From positions 1 through 39,057 of the forward strand of contig JAKBXW010000007.1 in assembly GCA_021840555.1 (NCBI GenBank): DNA of 39,057 nucleotides, given 5' to 3'. Under the pieces are notes generated by a model. It had not been told where the DNA came from. It was given only the letters and a program-made list of their open reading frames with translations, and made no database searches. This DNA is from Nitrospirota bacterium. Lineage in GTDB: Bacteria > Nitrospirota > Leptospirillia > Leptospirillales > Leptospirillaceae. The position numbers and the translations under genes are program-made. This document shows, piece after piece, positions 25,008-33,962 of the stretch (its first letter is position 1; every line of letters starts with the position of its first letter).

Positions 25008-25985
25008 TCAGGCCAGCCTGAAAAGGGCGTTGACCACCGCCACGGCAACCGTCGAGCCTCCTTTGGGTCCCCGCGTCACGATCCAGGGAACCCGGTCCTG
25101 TCGGGCGATGATGATCTTCGACTCCCGGGCGCCGACGAAGCCGACGGGAACCCCCACCACCAGTGCCGGACGGACTCCCTCCTCCCGGATCAGCCGGTCG
25201 ACCTCGAAGAGGGCGGTAGGAGCGTTTCCCACGGCCACCACCGCCCCCTCCATCCTGGAACGGGCCTTGCGCATGGCCACCGTCGACCGGGTCTCTCCCG
25301 TTCGCCGGGCCTCTTCCGCCACGTCGGGGTCCCCCACATGGCAGAGAAGATCGTTTTTGAATTTCTCCCGGAAGGGCCGGCTGATCCCCGACTCCACCAT
25401 CTGGACGTCGACGATCAGGGGCGCCCCGTTCCGTAGCGCGGCGACGCCCCGCCCGATCGCGTCGGGATGATGGTCCATCAGGTCGATCATCTCGAAGTCG
25501 GCGACGGCATGGACGGCCCTGCGGACGACCTGGTGCCACCCCGGATCGAAGGCCATGCCGGAGAGGCGCTCGTCGATGATCCGGAAGCTCTCCGCCTCGA
25601 TCTCCTCCGGAAGCCGGGGAATCTGGCGGACCTCGTCGTCCGGGGGAAGAAACAGATCGTGGATCCGGTCCGCCAGGACCCGTATGAAAGAGGGATGGGT
25701 CTGGTATCCGAAGAGAAAGTGCAGCCCCTCAGAGTCAAGCTCCGCTTTCGAGCGCAGGGATTCGAACTCCTCCATGAGGGCCGCCGGCTCGGGGTCGACC
25801 ACGACGACCGCGATTTCTCCACTATGGAGGGCCTCTTCCTTCCAGAGGGAGGAGAGTCCTTCCGCGCCGCGGTTCAGGGTGAAGAGGCACACCCGGCCGA
25901 AACCTCCCCGGGTCCGGAGCAAGGAGCGCACCCCCTCGAGGGCGCTGTCGGGCATTTTAGCGATCATCAGGACGTTGATGGCCAT
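25008..25985 (-). CDS. cbiC: Precorrin-8X/cobalt-precorrin-8 methylmutase with N-terminal extension
   Basis: Moves a methyl group from C-11 to C-12 to give (hydrogeno)cobyrinate. Residues about 128-325 are the CbiC/CobH domain: SFRIIDERL, AVHAVADFEMIDLM (catalytic His159), RNGAPLIVDVQMVESGI, AVGNAPTALFEVDRLI and PALVVGVPVGFVGARESKI. Family members are about 210 aa; this one is 325 because of about 125 extra N-terminal residues. That part contains FGYQTHPSFIRVLADRIHDLF, which resembles the end of CbiX chelatases, so a degenerate CbiX-CbiC fusion is likely but unproven. Last gene of cobC-cbiA-cbiC, 44 nt after cbiA. Confidence 0.9.
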   Translation of the reverse strand: MAINVLMIAKMPDSALEGVRSLLRTRGGFGRVCLFTLNRGAEGLSSLWKEEALHSGEIAVVVVDPEPAALMEEFESLRSKAELDSEGLHFLFGYQTHPSFIRVLADRIHDLFLPPDDEVRQIPRLPEEIEAESFRIIDERLSGMAFDPGWHQVVRRAVHAVADFEMIDLMDHHPDAIGRGVAALRNGAPLIVDVQMVESGISRPFREKFKNDLLCHVGDPDVAEEARRTGETRSTVAMRKARSRMEGAVVAVGNAPTALFEVDRLIREEGVRPALVVGVPVGFVGARESKIIIARQDRVPWIVTRGPKGGSTVAVAVVNALFRLA

Positions 25986-26029
25986 CGTGTTAGGTCCTTT
26001 CGGTCAAATGATGTCTGATTGCCTTGGGT

Positions 26030-27448
26030 TCAAAGACTTCGCCCGCTCGCGAGGGCCCTGGCGAAGGCCTCGGCCCATCGGGGGTTTGAGGGGAAGAAGA
26101 GATGGAGATAGGAGGCCACGACCCCCTTTCGGGCAAAGCCCTCCGATCTACCGTCCGCCGCATGGCGAAAGGCGGAGGGAAGGGGCTCCTCCCCCCCCGA
26201 AAGACGGCTGTAATGAAAAAGGTGGCCCCGAATCGGACCGGAGGCACCTGAAAAGAATCCCTCTCCGGCCGTCACCTCGGCGTATCCCAGCCGCTTCAGA
26301 CGGTCCCCCATGGAAAAGCGGAGCGGCAGGATCCCGGAAAGCGAGGGAGCCCCCTCTCCCCCCATCGGGCCTTCGGTCAGGTAGAGCATCCCCCCGCACT
26401 CGGCGTAGACCGGGCGACCCGATGCGCAAAAGCTCCGAAATTCCGAAAGAAAGGAGCGGTTGTCGGATAGCTCGCGGGAAAAGCGCTCCGGATAGCCTCC
26501 TCCGAGATAGAGACCGTCGCAGTCCGGGGGGAGGGCCGGATCCCGGAGGGGAGAAAAGGGGAGGATCTCGATCCCGAACTCTCCGAAGAGTTCCCAGTTC
26601 TCAGGGTAATAGAACCAGAAGGCCTCGTCCAGCGCCACTCCAAGGCGTAGGGGACGGCGGTTCCGGACGGCGGGTTTCGTAGCCAGACGGCGAATGGTCG
26701 CCCGCCAGCCATCGGCGAGAGAGCGCGGCTCTTCCCCGGACGGAGGGCGGAAGCTTCCGGAAGGCGGAGGGTAAAAAGCGGCGAGGATCCTCTCCCAGTC
26801 CAGACACTCCGCAACCCGCGCGAGCGCCTTCCGGAGAAGACTCTCCCGTTCTTCCTCCCGCTCCCAGGGAGCGGAAAGTCCCAGATGCCGCTCGGGGAGG
26901 GCAAAGGCCTCGTCCCGGGGAAGAACCCCAAGAAGAGGAGGAAGTCCCTCCGTCTCGAGGGCTTCCGCGATCAGGGTCCTGTGGCGGTCCGATCCGGTGC
27001 GGGTGGCGACGACGCCAAGATACCGGACGCCATCCCGGTGGGCGACAACTCCCCGGACGAGAGCGGCGACGGTCTCTGCCATGCCCTGGGCGGAAAGGAC
27101 CAGAATGACCGGCAGGTCGAGGGTTCGGGCGATGTCGAAGGTCGACGTTCCCCGGGAGAGGCCGTCGAAAAGGCCCATGACCCCTTCCACGACCCCGCCG
27201 GAGGATCCGTTCACCTGGCGGTCGTACCGCTCCCTGAGCGCACAGGGATCCGAAAAGTGCAGATCGAGATTCCCCGAGGGAGTCCGGGCGATCCATTCGT
27301 GGTGCCGGGGATCGATGAAGTCCGGACCGCACTTGAAGGGATGGACCGCGTATCCCCGGGCGGCGAGTCCGGAAAGGAGCGTCATGGTCGCCAGGGTTTT
27401 CCCCGATCCCGACCCGACTCCGGCCACGACGACGCCCCGGGAGGTCAC
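26030..27448 (-). CDS. cbiA: Cobyrinate a,c-diamide synthase
   Basis: Amidates the a and c side chains of (hydrogeno)cobyrinate using glutamine and ATP. The 472-aa chain starts at a GTG overlapping the cobC stop (GTGA). The N-terminal dethiobiotin-synthetase-like domain has the P-loop GVGSGSGKT (10-18), PFKCGPDFIDPRHH and EGVMGLFDG. The C-terminal type 1 glutamine amidotransferase domain has GLYLGGGYPERF and the nucleophile C351 in VYAECGGMLYLTEG. Both domains look intact. Next to CbiC this matches consecutive steps of corrin synthesis; the early steps are not in the window. Confidence 0.95.
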   Translation of the reverse strand: MTSRGVVVAGVGSGSGKTLATMTLLSGLAARGYAVHPFKCGPDFIDPRHHEWIARTPSGNLDLHFSDPCALRERYDRQVNGSSGGVVEGVMGLFDGLSRGTSTFDIARTLDLPVILVLSAQGMAETVAALVRGVVAHRDGVRYLGVVATRTGSDRHRTLIAEALETEGLPPLLGVLPRDEAFALPERHLGLSAPWEREEERESLLRKALARVAECLDWERILAAFYPPPSGSFRPPSGEEPRSLADGWRATIRRLATKPAVRNRRPLRLGVALDEAFWFYYPENWELFGEFGIEILPFSPLRDPALPPDCDGLYLGGGYPERFSRELSDNRSFLSEFRSFCASGRPVYAECGGMLYLTEGPMGGEGAPSLSGILPLRFSMGDRLKRLGYAEVTAGEGFFSGASGPIRGHLFHYSRLSGGEEPLPSAFRHAADGRSEGFARKGVVASYLHLFFPSNPRWAEAFARALASGRSL

Positions 27449-28089
27449 GTGAATTCCTCCGGGGGGTGGTTCATCAGAAGGACGGTCGGCTCCCCCCCCT
27501 CGGTGTAGTCGATGACATTCAGGGCCCCGTAGGCCTGGGTGAGGCGGAAGTAGCGGGAGAGGTCGGCCCCCAGCGCGTCGAGAAGGAGAATCCGGTTGAC
27601 CCCGGAATGGGCGACGAGAATGGCATTGTGACCGTACCCCACCTCGAGGAGAAGATCATCCATGGCCCGCTTGATCCGGCCCCGGAAATCGAGGAGGCTT
27701 TCTCCTCCCGCGGGGGCGAAGGAAAGATCGAGCTTCTGCCACCGGTCGAAGCCCGCGGGATCCTCCCGGGTGATCTCGGGCCGGGTCTTTCCCTCCCAGG
27801 CTCCGAAGGATCGCTCCCGGAAGCGGTCGAGGGCCCGGGGAACAAGCTCCGGCCGCGTCCGGGCCAGGGGCTCGAGACTCTGACGGGTCCGGGAAAGCGA
27901 GCTCGAGAGAAGAAGTGTGACAGGCACGCCCGCAAGGTCCTTGGCCCGTCGCTCCATCTGGGAGAGACCCCGGGGAGAGAGGAAGACATCGGCCTGGCCG
28001 TTGATCGCTCCCCGGTCTGAGTTTTCGAGATGGCCGTGGCGCAGAAGAAAGAGTCGGAATCGGCCCGGAACGGGCGGTTCGGGAAACAT
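27445..28089 (-). CDS. cobC: Histidine phosphatase family protein, likely alpha-ribazole phosphatase
   Basis: About 214 aa, phosphoglycerate-mutase fold. Catalytic LRHGHLEN (His18 with the start used here), INGQADVFLSPRGLSQMERRA, SSSLSRTRQSLEPLA, FRERSFGAWEGKTRPEI and ILVAHSGVNRILL follow the CobC pattern. I use ATG 28089 because GAGGGG lies nine bases upstream; an ATG at 28098 sits on the SD itself. In the cobalamin pathway CobC removes the phosphate from alpha-ribazole phosphate. Location before cbiA, with a 4-nt overlap, supports that, though sequence alone cannot exclude another phosphatase role. Confidence 0.85.
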   Translation of the reverse strand: MFPEPPVPGRFRLFLLRHGHLENSDRGAINGQADVFLSPRGLSQMERRAKDLAGVPVTLLLSSSLSRTRQSLEPLARTRPELVPRALDRFRERSFGAWEGKTRPEITREDPAGFDRWQKLDLSFAPAGGESLLDFRGRIKRAMDDLLLEVGYGHNAILVAHSGVNRILLLDALGADLSRYFRLTQAYGALNVIDYTEGGEPTVLLMNHPPEEFT

Positions 28090-28111
28090 GCAGGTCATCC
28101 CCTCGTGTTCC

Positions 28112-28133
28112 GGCGGAAAAATCCTTTTCCGCC
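28112..28133. promoter_or_regulatory. Dyad in the cobC/aldo-keto reductase intergenic region
   Basis: GGCGGAAAA-N4-TTTTCCGCC, perfect 9-base arms, 22 nt upstream of the cobC start. It could be an operator or a leader hairpin. No cobalamin riboswitch is recognisable here. Confidence 0.35.
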
Positions 28134-28222
28134 TGTTTGTCCGGAATTGCCACCTGTGTTAGCATAATGCCATTTAACCCGTCGTTCAAACACTTGGACT
28201 CCTTTCAACGCCGAAAGGCAGG

Positions 28223-29224
28223 ATGGACGCGAATATGGAAGAGCGTTATCTGGGGCGAAGCGGCCTCAAGGTCTCCGCCATGGGGCTCGGATGCATGGGG
28301 ATGTCGGAGTTCTACGGAACGCCCGACCCGGCGGAGTCGATCGCCACCATTCACCGGGCGATCGAACTGGGGATCACCTTTCTCGACACCGCCGACATGT
28401 ATGGCCACGGCGCGAACGAAGAGCTTGTCGGAAAGGCCATCGCGGGCAAAAGGAACCAGGTCGTCCTGGCGACGAAGTTCGGGATCGTCCGGGACCCTTC
28501 GGACCCTTCGAAACGGGGGATCGACGGGCGTCCGGAATATGTCCGGTCGGCCTGCGAGGCCTCTCTCCGGCGTCTCGGTGTCGAGACCATCGATCTCTAC
28601 TACCAGCATCGGGTCGATCCGGCCGTCCCGATCGAAGAGACAGTCGGGGCCATGGCGGAGCTTGTCCGGGAGGGGAAGGTCCGGTACATCGGCCTCTCCG
28701 AGCCGGGACCGGAAACCCTGCGGCGGGCGCACCGCATCCATCCCGTGGCGGCGGTCCAGAGCGAATACTCCCTCTGGTCCCGGGACCCCGAGACGGAAAT
28801 CATTCCGGCCTGCCGACAGCTCGGCATCGGGTTCGTTCCCTACAGCCCGCTCGGCCGGGGCTTCCTCACCTCCCGCATCCGGTCGGTGGAGGATCTTCCC
28901 CAGGGTGACTATCGGGCCAGGACCCCGCGCTTCCAGAAGGAAAACCTTGAGAAGAACAGCAAGCTCCTCGACACCCTCGAGGAAATTGCCCGAAAGCACC
29001 AGATGACTCCCGCCCAGGTGGCCCTCGCCTGGATCTATGCCCAGGGGCCCGAGATCGTCCCGATCCCGGGAGCCAAGACCTTGGCCCATCTCGAGGAGAA
29101 CGCCGCCACCCTCAAGCGCTCCATTTCCTTCATCGACGTCGTCCGTCTGGCCCAGGCCTTCCCTCCCGGCTCCGCGGCCGGAGAGCGCTACCCCGAGGAG
29201 ATGATGAAGACGGTGGGGCGCTGA
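28223..29224 (+). CDS. Aldo/keto reductase
   Basis: A 333-aa NADPH-dependent TIM-barrel oxidoreductase. The start is ATG 28223, or ATG 28235 four codons later. The tetrad is visible as D55 and Y60 (FLDTADMYG), K85 (ATKFG) and H129 (YYQHR). [68 protein letters not shown] and the cofactor end [16 protein letters not shown]-like motif match the AKR13/YajO-type group. The physiological carbonyl substrate is unknown. It is divergent from cobC with about 130 nt between and has no obvious operon partner. Confidence 0.93.
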   Translation: MDANMEERYLGRSGLKVSAMGLGCMGMSEFYGTPDPAESIATIHRAIELGITFLDTADMYGHGANEELVGKAIAGKRNQVVLATKFGIVRDPSDPSKRGIDGRPEYVRSACEASLRRLGVETIDLYYQHRVDPAVPIEETVGAMAELVREGKVRYIGLSEPGPETLRRAHRIHPVAAVQSEYSLWSRDPETEIIPACRQLGIGFVPYSPLGRGFLTSRIRSVEDLPQGDYRARTPRFQKENLEKNSKLLDTLEEIARKHQMTPAQVALAWIYAQGPEIVPIPGAKTLAHLEENAATLKRSISFIDVVRLAQAFPPGSAAGERYPEEMMKTVGR

Positions 29225-29269
29225 CCTCGTCTCCGTCCGACGCAAAATCCCTGCCTGAAGAGGAACGAC

Positions 29270-29400
29270 GCTGACCTCCTGCTTCATGGGGGACGGCTTC
29301 GCTCCGGCCTTGCGGCCGGAATCGACGCCTTCATCCCGGTCGCGGCGTGGGCCGCAGTTCGGACGAACCCTCTGGCGGTCTGACGGTCGGAATCGGACAC
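29270..29400 (-). pseudogene. TnpB (IS605 OrfB) C-terminal remnant
   Basis: A minus-strand frame reads RVRPNCGPRRDRDEGVDSGR and then KAGAKPSPMKQE. This looks like the end of TnpB: half a zinc ribbon (normally CPNCG; the first Cys is now Arg), then HDRDxNA-like residues and the K(L)PSxKQE tail of many IS605 TnpB proteins. It is short and degenerate, so the call is tentative. Its 3' end points left, outward from the tnpA relic to the right. Confidence 0.45.
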
Positions 29401-29669
29401 CTCCCTCGTTTCTTTTCTTTCCGCCTTGAAGGAAAACTTTTTTCCAATCTCCACAGAGCCATCAATAATCGACACCTCGATTCCGCTTCGGATGATTCAC
29501 GCCCAGAACACGTTGACGAAGTGATTCCGGGCAGGAGCCGGGGAATGCGCGGCCATAAGGGGAAACGGGACGCTCTCAAGGGCCTGACTGGCCGAATACC
29601 GAGCCAGAAGAAAGGTCAGGATGGGGAATGGGGAGACAAGGAGGCCCAATCGTCTTCCCTGCCCCAGCA

Positions 29670-29783
29670 AGGCAGTTTTGGAGTGGAGCGCTCCGGTGGC
29701 CCTCATTCTTTGCCGGAAGCCGTGGCGACGAGCCTGCTTCCATGGTTCGCCAGTACATCGAGCAGAAACGGACTCCGGATCAG
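29670..29783 (+). pseudogene. IS200/IS605 TnpA C-terminal remnant
   Basis: The plus-strand frame through 29688 reads ALRWPSFFAGSRGDEPAS then MVRQYIEQKRTPDQ. This is the same C-terminal signature as the relic at 21903-22040 (SLWSPSYFAGSCGGAP, VIRQYIEQQKTP) but clearly diverged from it. The HUH part is absent. With the tnpB relic to its left pointing away, it suggests an internally deleted IS605 with divergent genes. The rest of 29225-29874 (650 nt) shows no intact gene. Confidence 0.65.
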
Positions 29784-29874
29784 ATCTGCACACTGCAGGG
29801 ATCAAAAGGGGTCAAACGAATCGGTATCTTTCGTAACACCCCGGCCGATAAAATAGGCCAGGACTCCCTTCCCC

Positions 29875-30879
29875 TCAGGAAATCTTCATCGCCTCCCGCA
29901 CCTTCTCCATGGTCCTCTCCGCCTCGCGGGCCGCCTTCGCCCGACCGGCTTCGAGAACTTCGGAGAGAAGTCCCGGCCGGCTCTCGATCTCCCGGCGCCT
30001 CGCCCGGGCCGGCGCCAGAAGAGCTTCGACCCCTTCCGCCAGAATCTTCTTGCAGTCGATGCATCCGATGGTGGCCGACCGGCATCCCCGGTCGATCTCC
30101 CGGATGACCGGAAGGGGCGTGAAGGAGCCGTGGAGGGAGAAGACGGGACAGTCCTCGGGGTTGCCGGGATCGTTCCGGCGCTTTCTGCGCTCGTCGGTCT
30201 TCATCGTCCGGAGCTTCTCCCAGACGGCCTCGGCCGTGTCGGAGACGAAGACGCAGTTGCCGTAGCTCTTGCTCATCTTCCTGCCGTCGAGGCCCGGGAG
30301 CTTCGGTGTCTCCGTCAAAAGGGGCAGAGGCTCGGGGAAGACCTCCCCGTAAAGGGAGGTGAAACGGCGGACGATTTCGCGGGCCAGCTCGAGATGCGGA
30401 ACCTGGTCCTGCCCCACCGGGACATGGGTGGGCCGGTAGAGGACGATGTCGGCGGTCTGGAGGACCGGATATCCCAGGAATCCGTACATGGCGAGATCCC
30501 GGTTCTCGATCTGAACCATCTGGTCCTTGTAGGTGGGGTTCCTGAGGAGCCAGGCGACCGGGGTCATCATGCCCAGGAGAAGATAGAGCTCGGCATGCTC
30601 CCTGACGTGGGACTGCTGGAAAAGGGTGCACCGCTCCGGATCGAGCCCAAGCGAGAGCCAGTCCGCGAGCATCTCCGTCACATGGCTCCGGAGCCGCCGG
30701 GTATCTTCGTAGTTCGTCGACAGGGCGTGCCAGTCGGCTATGAAGAAAAAGCAGTCGTGGCGCTCCTGGAGTTCGATCCAGTTTTTGACCGCGCCCATGT
30801 AGTTCCCCAGATGGAGGCGGCCGGAGGGCTGGATGCCGCTGACGATGCGGCCGATGATCGGCGGGGCGGGATGTTCCAC
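29875..30879 (-). CDS. trpS: Tryptophanyl-tRNA synthetase
   Basis: Charges tRNA-Trp. A 334-aa class I synthetase from GTG 30879 behind AAGGAG. The HIGH-equivalent is SGRLHLGNY (19-27) and the KMSKS loop is GRKMSKSYGN (201-205). PVLQTADIVLYRPTHVPVGQDQVPHLELAREI is typical of bacterial TrpRS. An IGCIDCKKIL region near the C-terminus is the usual helical end. It follows the site-2 protease gene by 25 nt, so trpS is probably read from the same transcript as that protease and the LpoA-like gene. Confidence 0.96.
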   Translation of the reverse strand: MEHPAPPIIGRIVSGIQPSGRLHLGNYMGAVKNWIELQERHDCFFFIADWHALSTNYEDTRRLRSHVTEMLADWLSLGLDPERCTLFQQSHVREHAELYLLLGMMTPVAWLLRNPTYKDQMVQIENRDLAMYGFLGYPVLQTADIVLYRPTHVPVGQDQVPHLELAREIVRRFTSLYGEVFPEPLPLLTETPKLPGLDGRKMSKSYGNCVFVSDTAEAVWEKLRTMKTDERRKRRNDPGNPEDCPVFSLHGSFTPLPVIREIDRGCRSATIGCIDCKKILAEGVEALLAPARARRREIESRPGLLSEVLEAGRAKAAREAERTMEKVREAMKIS

Positions 30880-30904
30880 GCATTCTCCTTCTAAGTTTAA
30901 GATC

Positions 30905-31612
30905 TCAGGATGTGGCCAGGGAGAGGATCCAGGAGGAGAGGGCTCCCATGACGGGCCAGACGAACCGGGACATGATCCCGAGCCAGGGATCGAGGAAGAT
31001 GAGGCCCATGATGATCAGGACGCCGTAGGGCTCGACGCGGGAGAGTCCCCGCGCGGCCCGGGCCGACAGGAGCCCCGAGAGAACCCGTCCTCCGTCGAGG
31101 GGCGGCAGGGGAATCAGGTTGAAGACGAAGAGGACGACGTTGATCTCGATGCCCATCCGGAAGACCTGAGCCAGGAGTGAGGGAAGTTCCTCCATGCCGC
31201 CCTCCGAAACGCCTCCCGAAAGAAGAAGGTGAAGCAGGGACATGTAGACGAAGGCCTGGAGGAGGTTCGAGAGGGGGCCTGCGGCGGCGACCGCCATCAT
31301 GTCTCGGCGGGGATTGTTCAGGTTCCGCTCCACGATGGGAACGGGTTTGGCGTACCCGAACAGAAAGCCGGTGTGGAGAAGGATCAGGGCCAGCGGGAGG
31401 AGGATCGTCCCGAAAGGATCGATGTGCGCCAGGGGGTTCAGTGTGAGCCGCCCCGCGAGGCGCGCCGTGGAATCGCCCAGCCGGTCAGCCACGAGGCCGT
31501 GGGCGATTTCATGGAGAACGACGGCAAAGAGAAGGGGGAATCCTATGATCAGAACTTCCGATCCGGTCTGGCGAAGCCAGTCCATACCCGCGTGCAGATG
31601 AAAATGTTCCAA
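30905..31612 (-). CDS. Site-2 protease family (M50) membrane zinc protease
   Basis: A 235-aa intramembrane metalloprotease. HEIAH at residues 34-38 (HExxH) and the third ligand D173 in LIPLPPLDGGR are present. The NPLAHIDPFGTILLP and GYAKPVP segments are characteristic of the short, PDZ-less group. Five to six membrane segments are visible. TTG 31612 is the start used, with a weak upstream GGAG; ATG at codon 10 is an alternative. It lies between an LpoA-like gene and trpS with 24-25 nt gaps. The substrate is unknown; members often cut membrane-bound anti-sigma factors. Confidence 0.92.
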   Translation of the reverse strand: MEHFHLHAGMDWLRQTGSEVLIIGFPLLFAVVLHEIAHGLVADRLGDSTARLAGRLTLNPLAHIDPFGTILLPLALILLHTGFLFGYAKPVPIVERNLNNPRRDMMAVAAAGPLSNLLQAFVYMSLLHLLLSGGVSEGGMEELPSLLAQVFRMGIEINVVLFVFNLIPLPPLDGGRVLSGLLSARAARGLSRVEPYGVLIIMGLIFLDPWLGIMSRFVWPVMGALSSWILSLATS

Positions 31613-31636
31613 CCTTCGGACACTCCGATCGATCTT

Positions 31637-33820
31637 CTAGTGGCGGCTCCCGCCGACGGTCACCGGCTGGGTCGACACCGCCAGCCAGTCTCCTCCCGAG
31701 AACCGGTACAAGGTATAGATCCGGGACATTTCGCCGGCCGGTCCCCACGAGACAGGGCCGGAAAGCCCATTGTAGGATTTTTTGGCCAGCGCCGTCACGC
31801 CGAGATGGTAGCGGGTCCGGAAGCCCTCCCGGAAGAGGGAAGCCAGAAAGGCCGCGCAATCGTAGGACTCGATCTCCAGAAGGTCGGGACTCCGCCCGGT
31901 GACCCGTTTCAGACGGGCGTAGATCTCCTGGCGCTCCCTGTCCCGGGATTCTCCCCGACCCGCATGGAACATGTTGACGGGAGCCACGCTGTAGAGGGGG
32001 TTGTGGATGTCGGAGACCATGTCCCACTGGCGGCGGGCCATCATCAGGGACTCGTTCGCCAGGACATCCACGTTCTGGATATCCTTGTAGACGAGCTCGT
32101 CGAGCACCTTGAAGGGATGGCGCGAGTCGTTCGGGAAGGCAATGATATCGAAATCCGGCTTGAAAAAGAAAGGGAGCGGACGATCCCCGGAGGACTGTCT
32201 GGAAGGATAGACGAGATAGTAGGATTTCCCCCCGTAGGAGACGAAGTCCCCCGACCGGGATGCGAAGCCGTCCCCGAGAGCCCCCTTCTCCGGAACATCC
32301 ACATTCCGTCCGAATCTCCGAAGACGAAGGATTGCCTCCTGCCGCATTCCGCGGGCCGGAGAAAGCGGAATGGCCGCAACGACCGTTCCCCCTCCTGCGG
32401 CGAGGGCCTTCGAGACGGCATCCCGGACGGAGCGTCCGTAGTAGTCGGTGGGGTAGAGGATCGCGACGCGTGCCTTGGGGACAAGCGAGAGGGAGAAGCC
32501 GGAAATCGCCCGGGAGACCATGCCGGGGGTGCTGGCCATGCTGATCATGAACCGGATCCCGGAGTCGGCGGGAAGCGTGGGGGTCACCGCGAGGATCTGG
32601 TCCTTCACGAGCCGCGACCGGACTGATACCAGGTCCCGGGCCAGAAATGGGCCGATCAGGGCGCCCACCTTCTCCTGGTCGACCAGATCGCGATACCAGC
32701 GCGCATAGCTCTCGCGTGCTCCGACGAAGCGGACGATCAGGTCCGGAGTCCCGGGGGATCCATGTGAAAGGGCCAGGACCGCTCCGGACAGGATGGACTG
32801 CATGTAGGGCTTGAGAAGCCCCCTGGAAATGTCGGGCAGGATGAGTCCGACCGAGGGTGTTTTTCCTCCCATGGAGAGCCGGTCGAGCAGATGTTCCGCC
32901 TCGGCCACGTAAAGGGACTCGGGATAGGAGAGGATCATGCGTAGCAGGGTCCTTTCGGCGTCCCTGGGATGATTTGCGCGGGACTCGAGGACCGCAAGCC
33001 GGTAGGCGGCGTAGTCCCCGGGAAAGTCCCTGGGAAATGAGGAGAGGATCTTGAGGAGGCCCTGTTCGTCCCGGACGGAATTGAAGACCAGATCGATCGT
33101 CCGGGTCATGACGACCTTCTGGTCCGGGGGATCGAGGCGGTTTAAGGACTGGCCCATCCCGATCACGCCGGCCACAGGGTCCGCACGGCGCCAGTAGTCG
33201 AGAAGGATTCCCGTCGCATGGCGGATTCTCGAGGAACGGGTCAGTTCGGGAAAGACGGGTAGAAGCTGGCGGATCGCCCCTTCCGCGTTGCCCCGGTCCC
33301 GGTCGGCCATCGCCAGCTCGTAACGGACCCTGGACAGGAGCGGCGGAGAAAGGGTTCCCTTGCCACTGGCCACCACGAGAGGAAGGAGAAGGGAAACGGC
33401 CCGTCCCGAATGGCCGACCCGGCGGCTTGCGGAGGCCAGATCCACGACCGCCTCAGGAGGCAACCCCGCCGAACCGGAATCGAGCAGGGCCTCTTCGAGA
33501 AGATCGTAGGCCCGCCTGTAATCTCCCGACCGGAAGGCATCCCGGCCCTCGGAAATCAGGGCGGCCAGCGAAAGCGCGGCGGGAGTGGCGGGAGGGGGGG
33601 GCGGAGGAGTCGGGGGCGGGAGTACGGGGAGGGAGATGTCCGGAGCGGAAGCAGCGGAAGTTGCGGGGGCTCCCGCGAGCGTCTCCGGCAATCCACGAGC
33701 CGGGGGAAGACATAGGAGGAGAAAAAGCGCGGGAAGCGCAGTCAGGGTCCTGCTTCGAAATCGTGTCCGCCCGTTTCCCGGCTCCCGGGATCGCCCGATC
33801 CCCGGCCGTTCCTTTTGCAT
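31637..33820 (-). CDS. LpoA-like / periplasmic-binding-fold envelope protein
   Basis: A 727-aa exported protein from ATG 33820 (GGGGAGAC SD). A basic N-terminus with hydrophobic core (about residues 26-40) ends near ARG, without a good lipobox. A proline-rich linker follows (about 60-75), then TPR-like helices (about 80-320; ISEGRDAFRSGDYRRAYDLLEEAL, RYELAMADRDRGNAEGAIRQL). From about 325 to the end it is a two-lobed type 1 periplasmic-binding fold (VGLILPDISRGLLKPYMQSILSGAVLAL, VGALIGPFLARDLVSVRSRL, RVAILYPTDYYGRSVRDAV, YDCAAFLASLFREGFRTR). TPR plus this fold is the plan of LpoA, the activator of PBP1A, and of branched-chain amino-acid receptors. Divergent from amiC, a peptidoglycan gene. 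Confidence 0.75.
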   Translation of the reverse strand: MQKERPGIGRSREPGNGRTRFRSRTLTALPALFLLLCLPPARGLPETLAGAPATSAASAPDISLPVLPPPTPPPPPPATPAALSLAALISEGRDAFRSGDYRRAYDLLEEALLDSGSAGLPPEAVVDLASASRRVGHSGRAVSLLLPLVVASGKGTLSPPLLSRVRYELAMADRDRGNAEGAIRQLLPVFPELTRSSRIRHATGILLDYWRRADPVAGVIGMGQSLNRLDPPDQKVVMTRTIDLVFNSVRDEQGLLKILSSFPRDFPGDYAAYRLAVLESRANHPRDAERTLLRMILSYPESLYVAEAEHLLDRLSMGGKTPSVGLILPDISRGLLKPYMQSILSGAVLALSHGSPGTPDLIVRFVGARESYARWYRDLVDQEKVGALIGPFLARDLVSVRSRLVKDQILAVTPTLPADSGIRFMISMASTPGMVSRAISGFSLSLVPKARVAILYPTDYYGRSVRDAVSKALAAGGGTVVAAIPLSPARGMRQEAILRLRRFGRNVDVPEKGALGDGFASRSGDFVSYGGKSYYLVYPSRQSSGDRPLPFFFKPDFDIIAFPNDSRHPFKVLDELVYKDIQNVDVLANESLMMARRQWDMVSDIHNPLYSVAPVNMFHAGRGESRDRERQEIYARLKRVTGRSPDLLEIESYDCAAFLASLFREGFRTRYHLGVTALAKKSYNGLSGPVSWGPAGEMSRIYTLYRFSGGDWLAVSTQPVTVGGSRH

Positions 33821-33908
33821 AAGTCTCCCCAATCGATACGGCCGGCCATGGCTCAGCCTCCCCATGCTCCGCACAGCATTGCGGCAGTCGCGCCGCCTGC
33901 AGACCCCC

Positions 33909-33914
33909 ATTATA
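33909..33914 (-). promoter_or_regulatory. Possible -10 box for the LpoA-like operon
   Basis: TATAAT on the minus strand (33914-33909), 89 nt upstream of the ATG at 33820. No convincing -35 is seen, so this is a partial promoter call. Confidence 0.4.
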
Positions 33915-33962
33915 CAAAAAAATGGAAGGATGGGAGCCCCGGCCTCCGATTCAAAAAAATAG

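Noticed and set aside
28090-28222. Cobalamin riboswitch upstream of cobC
   Set aside because: The gap is too short and lacks the B12-box pattern; only a simple dyad is present.
31229-32626. Long plus-strand open frame across the site-2 protease and LpoA-like genes
   Set aside because: It is a shadow of two real minus-strand genes in GC-rich DNA; it spans their junction and contains no recognisable motif.
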